In this document: in pieces, positions 33,201 through 45,200 of the stretch
Layout of the letters: the number at the start of each line of letters is the position of its first letter
Position numbering within the stretch: position 1 is the first letter of the stretch
Source of the DNA: Phoronis australis
Lineage: Eukaryota; Phoronida; Phoronidae
Length of the DNA stretch: 64,000 bases
Assembly: GCA_002633005.1 (NCBI GenBank)
Contig: NMRA01000356.1
Coordinates: 319,961-383,960 of the forward strand
Reading direction: 5' to 3'
Notes under the pieces: generated by a model
The model's database searches: none
Told to the model about the DNA's origin: nothing
What the model saw: the letters and a program-made list of their open reading frames with translations, nothing else
Translations under genes and position numbers: made by a program

Positions 33201-36200
33201 ACGTAATTGTAAGGGTTTTACATCGAAATTTGATGGTTTATTGGCGTAAAACGATAATTCAAGCAATAAGTTGACACAAGTAAGCGTGTTGTGAATGGCT
33301 GAACAGACTGCGTTCGAACCAATTACGTCATTGGTTAATTTCAACACCTCCGTCTGCCATTAGGTGTTATCGAGTGGACCTACTCGATCTAAATTGAAAC
33401 AAAATAGGTTGTTTTTTTGGGTGGCATTCTCCTTTAAACGTTTCTTGCCCTTTGAAACTTTGAAAACTGTATATTATGAATTTGTCCTTCCTCATTTTAA
33501 TTATGGCATTCTGCTATGGGGGTGTGAACATCATAGAATATTCAAATTACAGAAAAAAGTTATTCGCACTATTACCTCTAGTTATTTTAATGCCCACACA
33601 GATCCTTTATTTAAGACTTCGCACATACTGAAAATAAAGGACTTGTATGTTGTTGCTATAATTAAATTTTTCAACAAACATGTTCATAATTACCTTCATT
33701 TTTTAACACGTTCAATTTAATAACCCGTGGGACTGTTCGTGAACATTACACTAGGAAACGACATCTACAAACTCCTCGTTGTACTAAATCATTAGCTGAA
33801 GATTCAGTTCGAAATGCCCCACCTCATATCATTAATAACCTTCTTGAAAGTGTTTCCCAAAAATTTTTTACCCATTCGTTATCCTCAGTTATAAATTATT
33901 TTAAAAACGTTTGTTTTGAAAATTATGAGCTTGAGTGCACTATTCCCAACTGCTTTGTGTGTAACTATTTTCAATAATCCTAGTCTTTTTACAAGTAGTT
34001 TTAAGTTACATTATCACCTGTTTTGTAATTCAGATTATCTGTACTATATTTTGTATTCTCTGGTGGCTCCGTGGTCAGCGGACCCTTTGTGTCCTTCAGG
34101 TAGTCTCCATAAGCATAAATTTGTATTAATTGTATTTTTTTTCTTAACGTGAATAAAGTGTATTACTACTACTACTATTTGAGTTGGATAGTACTAGCAA
34201 AATTAGTTTTCCGCAGATACTTATGGAATCATGCTGTCTTATTTAGTAACACCATTATATTTGGTTCATTTTATGAATCAAAGTTGTCTGCCATCCAGTG
34301 CTCTCAAATTTTGATCTGATGATATATTATACTTAGCAATGACCAGAATGCCAGCCAGTGAGCAAAGGGAATGTATATAATTATCTGCAAGATGAAAAAA
34401 TGCAAATAGCGGTGTAAAAAGCCAACAGTAAAATTCAAATCTTAAAAGTGAATAAGTGTCTTTGAAGCGTTTGATTTCCATGCAGTTATATTCACCGCAT
34501 CCTACGTGTGATTGCAATTTGCACACGAGTGGGTCAACATTTGATGTGCAGTGAGAGTGATATGTATGATGCCAAATGATACCATTTCAATGTACAGACT
34601 TTTCCAACCCCATCTGAGATTCAGGGTTGGTTTACTGACTAGTAAAAGCCAATTTAACGCAACTTCAATTGCGCTTACCTTTTTCTTGGATTGTTGTGGA
34701 CTTTTGACGGTCAGTTTACTTTTTGTTGGACGTGACATGTTGTCAAAAACCTTGGTACCCTTACTGTTGCTTACTTTTGACTCTGTTCCAACCTACAAAA
34801 ATGGACAAAGTGTTCAGCTGCACAAATATTTAGATTTTTGAAATTGCACAGTCATTGCGGAGAACATTGAGCAATTTGAGCTCTCATATCATAAGTAAAG
34901 TTTTTATGAAAAAAAGAGGCGACTTTTCAACTCAACAAAGACAAGACAAGTTAGTCCATTTTTTGGTACAATTTAGTTATAAATTTAAGATCATAACCAT
35001 ATTGACAGACAGAGTGCCATACTGCTCTCAACTGAGTACTTGCCAATTCAAGGGATAGCGTATGTTATAAAAGGATCCCAGTAGTCATTTTCTGATAAAA
35101 AATGAAATATGTCTTATCACAAAATGATGATCGAGTGGTTGGTGGACATCATTCTGCATTCTTGTTTGGGGATTTTAGGCAGCGAGATTTCTCAGTTTTG
35201 CTTAAAAAATCTTTGTGACCATCATGTCCTCAAATTGCTACAGATGCACACTGGGATATTGTAATGACTCACACAACAACGCACACTGGGATATTCTAAT
35301 GACTCACAACAATGTACACTGGGATATTGTAATGACTCGCACAAGAATGTACACTGGGATATTGTAATGACTCACACAAGAATGTACACTGGGATATTGT
35401 AATGATTCACACAAGAATGTACACTGGGATATTGTAATAACTCACACAAAATGTCATAAGTACCAAAATGTCTGAAAATCAAGGAAATTGTTGTTTCATC
35501 ACTGTAAACTTGGCCCATCTTGCATACTAGAACTAGAAATTGGGTCAAGTGAAACACACCTTTGTTATCTAACAACACTAGACGTGTAGGTAGAATGTTT
35601 CCTATTGTTACCTTGAATGGATTCTTCCTTTGCTGTCCCTGACTGTTGGGAGCAAGAGTCTTGTATGACGACTTGTCTTTCATCACCAACATGGGACCAG
35701 ACAGTGATGGCTCCTCCTCCTCTTCTGTCACCATGGCGTCACCATTGTCATGGTAACCGTTCACATGTGATGACCACTCTGTTTCAGTGTGATTGTAGCT
35801 GAAATCCAACAAGTACGTCAAGAGCAAGAAGAAACTTAGTTTAGAACTTTATGTTGGCAACTTAGAAAAATTCATTTCGTTTTGCTTTCTTCAAAAAACG
35901 CTTTAAAATGGCAGCACAAGCAAATGGGTCAATTATTATGTACTTAAATGTCTTAATTAAAGAGGTAAAGTTCTGATAATCTTATCAGGAAAACTAAATT
36001 TAAAGTGAAACAATTAAGTAAAACAACTTCACATGTAGGGCAATTCCACAGTATATGTAACATCATTAGGCACAAAAATATTGAAAAATTCATTTCTACA
36101 AAACGCATCATAACCCCCATATGACTAGACCTGCAAACTGATCGAATATTCAGAAAACTACTTGACATTTTTCTTGAAACGGAAGGCACAAATACTGCAG

Positions 36201-39200
36201 TTAACAAAACAAAATTTCAAGCTTTTACTTGTAAATACACATTTTACCTGGCAACTTCACTCTATTACACTTCATTTCATTTCAGTAAGTAAAACCCGTA
36301 CCCAGCTTGAATCTCATCAGAAAACACTCTTGGAGCCTCGTCTTCCGTGGCATTTTCAACTACCCCTTGGTCTTGCTCTTCACGTTGCTGAGCCAGTTCA
36401 CTAATTTGCTGAGCCAACTGCAGGTGGCGCATTTTACTGGCATACTTAATGGCCAGTTGTAGAGCGTGCTGGCTCGGCATCAGATGACAGATCTCCAGTG
36501 CCCGGTATTCACGGTCTGCTTTACAGGCAAGCTGAAACAAAGCAGAGTTGTTAGTGTTCACCCTGTGTTAGTTCACAGAATTTTTTATTTCATAATGTAT
36601 CTCAAGAGGAAATTTTGTCATTCTCGGTAAAATAATAGAGAACAATTTCAACTGAAAGAATAACATATTTGTGGGTTTCCCAACTCTGCAAGTAGGGGAG
36701 AATCGCCATACATAACCTTAGCCCTATACATAACCTTAGCCCCATACATAACCTTAGCCCTATACATAACCGTAGCCCTATACATGGAAACATTGGAAGC
36801 TTTCATGCAGTGCAGCAACAAGGGATAATTATGTAACAAAACATACTTGATAATTATGTAACATACCATACTCGAAGTCCAGAGTTTGTACAATGACATG
36901 CTTCACATGTGATGCAGGGCTACATCTCATGAAGGCTTGCATGTTGCAGAAACTCACAAAAAATAACCTTAGGGAAGTTTTCTCACAACTGTGATGAGCA
37001 CATCCACCAGTGACACTACCACTATTGAACTATTGAACTATTGAACTATTGAATGAACAAAATCGACCAGGAAATGGATGAACAAACAAACATTTTATCA
37101 CGCCTTCTCGTTAGTTCAAATGTCTGTACAGTACGTTTAGACCCTAATGGGAGGATTCTCAACATCAATGCGGTCGTCCAGAATCACCAAGGTGATAAAA
37201 GGATCATGGCTTTCCACAATTTTATGCGAAGTCAGTTCTTAACAGCCCAGAAATCACTCTAATCTGAGCAAGGAATACGTTGAAATCAACGGTACATCAA
37301 CAAGTGGTCTAAAAGTTAATTTCTTTGACCAAAGGCACAATTATAGCAAATTTGATATCTGCATTGTGGAAAACATCCTTCAATTACAAGGTTGTCTTGT
37401 GAGAAGCATAAAAGGGTCTCACTGCAAATAATTTCATGAGAGCTTCTGTCTCGGTTTTCTCATAGGGTTCAAAGTCTGTGTCATCGGATACAAGACCCTG
37501 TGATCGCCAGAAGTCCACATGACCACTGAATACTCGGGACCTCCATAAGGTTTCCTGCAGAGAAAACGAACATACAGTCAAAAAGGACATAATTCACTAT
37601 TAATGTAACGCAAAATGTAAAATTCAGCAAATAAGCTCATGGCCTTACATTTGGGAATGTTGCTTTTTCTGAGGATAGGCATTATTTCTAAAAGCCTATG
37701 TTCACCAATTTGAATTTAACAACACATGATATGGAACCAAACTACAAGAGGTTGGACATAATAAAGAGAGCCACAAACTAATCATGAACAGTGCAAGTGT
37801 GATCAGAGACATGATAAAGTGAAACTAATATAACGAACCAAAATTAACCTAACATAGTGGCTTTACATACCACATTTACATAATGAAAACCACTTACAAT
37901 GTCATACATACATGCAATGACCACACTCATGGCTGACATTGAATTAAATTGACTCATGGCTGACATTGAATTAAATAGTAAATCTAATCAAGAAATCACT
38001 TTATATTCTCAACACACCTCTAGTTGACCCTTTTCAGTGGAGAGTTCACAAACAGGAACTTGGAATGGCAATATGGACACTGCTGGCCTTGGCAGAGTTG
38101 GTGGGTAGGTGGAGCCTTTACACGGTATGCACCTGGTGGCAAGAAGAGAAACTATTACTTCTTATCATCATAACTACAGCAAGAACTGAAGAACTAGCAT
38201 GAAATATGTACACAGATTAACGTTATGCTTGGCTTACTTTTAAGCAAACATGCTTTGTCCGGTTTAATGCCCACCACAAGATTGTTCATTTTCACTATTT
38301 GACCATTATCGACGTTCACCAAAACACCTACTGTAGTCAGTTTGAATATTGCTTTGATCATCTCCAAACTAACCTGTCAGTTCAGCATTGTTTTCCATGT
38401 TTGTCATAGACAAATAGACAAACAGACAGGCAGAGACAGATAGACAGTCAGAGAGACGGACAGATTTGTGCATTAAAAAATAACCTCAACAAAGGTAATG
38501 AACAAAAGTATTTCAAACACAAATTAGCATCAGTCATTTCAGTGAACACGGCACCTAGACTGAAGGGATCTAGAAAACCACTCGCTTATACGGAAATCAC
38601 AGACTTAATATTGAAACCACAGGCTTGTATTAAATTCCTAGAACTTCTATCACAGATAGAGGATGGAGAGAACAAATGAGTTAATAGGGAAACAAACGCT
38701 CAAAACTACCTGAGCTGCTGAGGATTTTCATTGATACCAACAATCCAATAATGGTCCGACTTTCCTTTTGTCTACAAAAAACGAAGTGAAGGATAAAACA
38801 AATGAACTGTTGAGAAATAATGTGCATGACAAATGGAAACCCTTGTTCATTCAAATGTCTCCAACTTAGTCAAGAGTGCAGTGTTAGAACATCTTCATCT
38901 CATTCTATATCGACAAAATTAGTCATTTTCCAAGTCATTAATTCCCATATAAGTGGCCACACGTGGCGTGTTCTAATTCCCATATAAGTGGCCACACGTG
39001 GCGTGTTCTAATTCCCATATAAGTGGCCACAAGCGTGTTCTAATTCAGTTTTTTCATAAGAAGCTAGGGTGTCTACCTGCAACAAAACTCACGTTGCATC
39101 TCATAAAATCTCACTTATTCGGCGAGCTTCAACAACTAGTGATTTCTTACACATGTAAGAGACATCTGGCTTTTCCTTTTCAAACTTGTGAGTGTAAAAT

Positions 39201-42200
39201 AATGTAAATCATTACTTAAGACACCACAAGTTGCTATCAATAATCAATTCGTGTAAACACACAAAGAGGTACAATGCTAGATAAGATAACAAACACCAAA
39301 ATTACACAATAGTTAAACTTTGACACCAATTACCTAAAAACATATTGATAAAATGTTACTTACATAAGACTTCGTATTCCCAACTTGCACCCATGAAGGG
39401 AACAACTTTCGATTAAGAAGACGAACAATGCCCGCAGAGTCAACAGCAAACGGTGTGCCTTCTGCTGAGAAACCAAGCCATGAAAGTGTTGCTTTGCGAC
39501 TCAATGGAAGACGGTCCGCGAGCATGCGCCTCTTACGCCCAGAGACTTGATAAAGATGATAACCCATGCACTGGTCTCCAGGAATACCTGAAGTGTTTGC
39601 AACAGGGAGTAGTCAATAATGGGAGCACGCCAATTGTACAATACAAGTGAAGAGTCCTCAATTCAACACAGTGACATCAAGAAAAATTTCAGAATTTTTA
39701 CTTCCAAGAGCACGTTTCTTGATGAAAGCAATTTTCAGAGTCCGCAGTAAAGAGGTCCTCACTGCATACTTAACAGAGCAAAGAAAAATGGATTTAAAGC
39801 AAAAATGTGTCATTATTGAATTAACAAATATGATTGAAAATTGAAAATGATTGCTTCCACCAAAGACTACAAAAGTTGCTAGCAGCACTTATAAGAACAC
39901 ATATGGTACTACCTATTAACTTAATCCTCGTTTTGTACAGCACCCTGCCAGAAATGCAAGAATCTCAACATGAGAAATCACATCCAGTGATAATGCATGT
40001 AAACTTTAGAACTACACTCCAATGAACAATCAGCAACATGAGTTAAATGGAAAATAAATTTGTCTTCAAGTACAATACATCTATGGATTTCAAATAAAAT
40101 CATCTCTAGAACTGGACAGAGCATTGACGGTAGTAATAATTTTAAGTAAAAAAGCCATCACAAACCATCTCAGCTATGGCCATCTAAAGCATACCTGCCC
40201 CCATGTGGTAAACAATCAGCAGTTGATTACTATGTGCTGCCATGGTAACCACAGGTCCTGGCAACGTGAATATGTCCCACTGGACACCAGCAACAGAAAA
40301 CAGGCGTACATTTCCTTTGTCTGTGGCAGCAGCTAACCAGCTTTCTCCAATTGTAACGCACTGTAAACATGACACGATGATAACATAATGTTGTGTTTGT
40401 ATAAATGACATGAGCAATGTAAAACAGTGAAATGCAGTCATGACAGCATTGCAAATGCTATACCTCTAGGTGTGTTTATGACGGTATCAAAAAATAGTGG
40501 TACAACATAAGTCTGAATATCTGAAGGCCTCGTCATCTCCCTAATAGAAACCCATTAGCCAGATATGAAAACCTGTCAAGGAATTCTGAAGATACAGAGG
40601 CAACGCATAAAGTGTATTGGCTAATAGATGCCAAAAACAGATTTGAAAATAACAAGCATTTGTCACAGCGTGGCTACATTGTGCCCCGCCACCACAGATG
40701 TAAAATAGTAATAAAACTACCGTATTCGCCCTAATAAGCACCCAGGGCACTTACAAAAATTCGCTGCAGAAAGGGGGGGGGGCGCTTATTACAATCCAAA
40801 AGGGTTGAAACCAGGTATCCGAAACAGGTGAAATCGTAAGCTAGAATTCATCAAATTTACGCTCTAGAAAATCCCAGTGCGAAAACTTGCCGACTGATGC
40901 GTCGGTGCCTCGCGATCGAAGATAGGTCAACTTGAATTCTTGAGTTTGAAGTGTATAGGCCTGACTACATACTGACATAGCGGCGAGGCTCGTGGACTAC
41001 AAATTCCACGCACAATGATTTTTTCAGGACTGTCAGATCTTATTGATAAATTGAAGACGTTACTGTAGAATTTTAGAACTGTAGGTAAGGCATTTTTCGC
41101 ATGTACACGGCGTTTATGAAGTGGGCACTTATTTTAGCAAAGTCTGAAAACGCGCGCGGGGGGAGCTCTTATAAAGGCATGGGCGCTTACTAGGGCGAAT
41201 GCGGTAATAATAATTTACTTGCTTCAGAAACCTTGCATTATACTTCCTAATAATCAGTAGGTACAAGGGAAATCTTTGGAGGTCAAAAGTATAGCTAACA
41301 GTATATTAATATATACTGAATGACTGGAAGCACACGCTGGGAGCCACCAGCTAATTACCTGAATGTCTTCTCCATCAGGCATTCCCACCGACCATTCTTT
41401 GGAGTTGTCCCACGAGTTGAAGTGCATACAGAGAAGGGAACTATAAAAGTGAAATATTTGTAGTTTGTCTCCATTATTGGCAACAATATGGTTTCTAGAG
41501 TACTCAAGTATTTTTAATAAGTTCTCAAAAAGTGGACACAAGAGAAAGACAACAGGCAAACAGTTAATACGCTTAAAAACCTTCCCAGAGACAAATAAAT
41601 AAATGAAGTAAACATTTTCAAGAGGCTATAAGCCTGCCTTCTGTCACAAAAGCCAACCTATAATTTAGAACAGTAATTAAATTCTTCCTTTAGTTAGTAA
41701 ATTTAAGAGGTAATTTCAGTGTTGCCACAGCATGCATGTCATTTTATGTGCAGAATATAATCTTTAGAAACCCAGAAACCCCTTTTCATCACAGCAAGGG
41801 GGTGAGTTGAGACCAACTCATCTCATTAAGGCAGTGTGTTGAGACCAATTTATATCAGCAAGGGGACGTGTTGAGACCAATTTATATCAGCAAGGGGACG
41901 TGTTGAGACCAATTTATATCAGCAAGGGGACGTGTTGAGACCAATTCATCTCAGCAAGGGGACGTGTTGAGACCAATTTATATCAGCAAGGGGACGTGTT
42001 GAGACCAATTCATTTCAGCAAGGAGAAGTATTGAGATCAATTGAATAGCAGAAAATGGTCTAAATAAATAATTTGTTTTTTGAACAAAATGCAGTTTCAT
42101 AGCCGCTGTCAAAAGTTAATATGAGTATCTTTTTAATGTAACTAATATGAGTTTTGAGGATCGTTTTACAATTCAGATATGCTTACAACTATTTGCATAA

Positions 42201-45200
42201 AGCATATAGTTTCAGTTATGCCTTGATGTTAGCCACAGTTACTCCAACTATAGCAACCTAACTCCTGATAACATTACAAGTAATTAGAGCCGTAAAAATC
42301 TCTCAAAGCTTCAGGTCTTGAAGACTAGTATTAAGCATTTTGTGTAAGTAGTAAATACCTGACAGCATCATTCTCACTGTCACTTTCTGCAGCCAGGACC
42401 ACAGCCTCATGAGACATACTGGCCATAGTGTAGTTGGCTGTGTTAAGGACATGCATTGCATGATGAGTAGCTGTGTCATGAAACTCTATGTCGATGGAGT
42501 TCTCCTCTTCCGTGTTATACTGTTTAATGATTCCTACAGAGTTCCATACCTACAATGGTATAGCACAGCTTAGCATAACAGCAACATACAGTCAAACTTC
42601 AATAAAAACATGGACATGTATTATCTTCCGAAATGATCCAGTCACCATCACTGTTAAAGACTGGTGTTTATTAATCAGGACAAACTTATGATAACCAACA
42701 ATTAAGTCGTCGGAAATCATACGTAGTAAAGACCAATCTAGTAAATATGGCATAGCATTTCAGTGAATCACAATCCCCAGATTCTGTAAATAGATTTGCA
42801 TCCATTAGGAACCTGATTTCTGCAATGAGCTTTATGTTAGGCTACAGAGTCAGTAACATTGTGGTAGAGACGTAATCATTGCCAGCTGTTTGAAAGGTCA
42901 TCTAGAGATCTAGCCTGCTGCCCAAGGAGCAAGCATGGGCAAAAAGCATCAACAACTCTGTAGCTCAGATAATATTGCAATTTCCAAGGAACAGAGAAGA
43001 GATCTGTGGTAAAAGGCTATAACAAGCATCCTTTGAATTTTAAGAAGTTGTTGACTTACCATGAACCGGCTAGAGAGATGAGCAGGCGAGCTTCCTGGTT
43101 GAAAAGGAGTCTGTACCGGAGTTGTCTTGGGTGCTTGTTGAACGTACACTGTCTTAGTCGGTGCTGGAGAGTCCCGTCCGCTCACTACACTAGTGCCATC
43201 TGTTGTTTCAGCACCTTCAGCTATGGCATCTATGTCTGGAGTATGTTCAAACAACAGTTTCAGATAATTGCACTGTCATTATATTTGTTTGATAACTTCA
43301 AAAAGTACACGTGAACATGATATATTCTTGGTAATGAGTTGACATTGAAAATTATTCTTACTTTAATTATGAGCCAAACTTGAGAAAGTTCACTTGCAGC
43401 AGATTCCTCTTTACTAAATATCATTAAAACAAACTCTCCAATAGTGCGATACAGATTCCTCTTTACTCAATAAATGACCACAACATTAAAAATAATTCTC
43501 CAAGAGTGTAATACAGGTACTCACCCACAGAGTTGTCATCATCCAACATTGGCTGAGCTTTGCGTTGTGTTGGCAACAGCAGGTCATCATCGTCGTCACT
43601 GTCATTTTGACCAACAGGGGCAGTGCTGTGCTTTGATCCTTCATCCCATCCTGCACCATCGTCATCGTCAAATAAATCTGCCAATGAAGCCTGGTTCTCC
43701 TGCTGAAAAACAAAATAAAAAATAATTGATTTTTGCTAGGAGAACATGATTGAAATGTACTGAACAAAGATAAATCTTATGTCTTGAATACAGCCAGGGA
43801 TTGAAATAGGACCCCTGCAACAATAAGGCAACTGACATGAGCGATCAATTGCAAGCGTGGTTTGAAAATTTGACAATAGCAATATCAAAGGCAATAATAT
43901 TAATAATAATAATAATAAAATGATGGATTTAATAATGACAGTACAATAACAATATCAATGATTTTAACAACAAAAGTAACAACATATAATTGATAAAATA
44001 ATCCTAATCCTAAAACTGACATTAATAAGCCAGAGGAGACTTGACTCTTACCTCAGTTGTCTGGCTTACATTAGCCAAACAGTGTTCAGCTGTGCCCAAG
44101 TTGCCATGGTTATCACAGAAGCCAATCTCACCATTGTTCTTGGGGTTCCAAGCTAGTGAACAGATCGTTAACCTTTTCTCATGCTTGAAGCTGCAATCAG
44201 TTATTAGAATCTGTTCATGCAACAAACAAAACAACTACACTGAAAGCTCATTAATTTCAGAGAAAGGCAAGATATCAAAATCATCTTTAAAACAAAATAT
44301 AACAATCTCATGAATGCCCAAAATTTCTCAAGACATTATCTGGTGGTAGCTATGCTCTATAACTTTAAAATGCCAAAGCACTTTATCTACTATGAAAATA
44401 TGAGACAATGAAAAATTTACTAATACACAACACAATATCTTACATAAAAGAGATCAACCATTAAACTCTTATACAAATCAACATATTCCCAAGCTGAGAA
44501 TGACAGAGATCTTCAACAGTTAGATGGGATGATTCAAAACTGCAAACATGGTTGATTTAAGTTTGAAGTTGGTAATTATGCTAGACCTAATTCCCACTGC
44601 ATGGGTAAAATGAAGCATGTGTGAATAGAGAACACCTGCTTAGTCCCATACCTATGGATAACTTTTCTTGACACAACATCCCAGACAACAATCACGCCAT
44701 CTAGAGTAGAAGCTGCCAAGTATTTACCGCATGGAGAAAAGGAAGCTATCGAAACAAGCTGCAAAACACAAAGTGAGTGAAATGATGTCGCAATCAGACA
44801 CAAAACAATTAATTACATTTATCTTGAGTTCCTACACACATTTGGATAAATGCACATAGATGAATCTCTTGACTTTTCACTTGTTCACCATTCAAGACTT
44901 TAGTTCCCTGGATTTGATAATGACCTTCTGAACATCCAACTAAAGAGAAATTCAGGTTCCAATATGTTTCTCTGTGATTATAAAATATGTAGAATTCTCA
45001 ATGCAAATCAGATTGCTTGGGAAATAACAATATCAGTGTTAGAAATACGTTGAACTGATTGAAATTATACACGATTACTTCAAAGCAGTGTTAATTTGGC
45101 TATTGAAAAATTATAATAAACAGCGTGTCATTGATGGCAAGCCTATGTACAATGAAGATTTCTGACTTTTGACCACAAGACAAACTACAACGAAACAACA

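Larger units (their letters stand above)
31500..34182 (+). mobile_element. LINE remnant (reverse transcriptase C-terminal part), split by a later insertion
   Basis: The left part (31500-31662) translates in pieces to TKFMVFHKPPKC and to SFNLLGVTINENLLWC. The right part (33438-34182) reads FLPFETLKTVYYEFVLPHFN, YGILLWG and LQKKVIRTITSSYFNAHTDP. These are the usual motifs after the polymerase core of CR1/jockey-like LINE reverse transcriptases. The 3' end carries AATAAAG and a short ATTACTACTACTACT tail typical of some LINEs. Stops, a frameshift and missing residues at the junction show it is dead. It sits in WDHD1 intron 21, opposite in strand to the gene. Confidence 0.75.

Noticed and set aside
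31667-33433. Assigning the TTAA element firmly to piggyBac
   Set aside because: TTAA duplication is also typical of Kolobok elements and no transposase is present to decide.
34278-34526. Minus-strand 82-codon open frame as a WDHD1 exon
   Set aside because: WDHD1 exons 21 (34792-34679) and 22 (30814-30699) join in phase without it and it has no resemblance to the protein.
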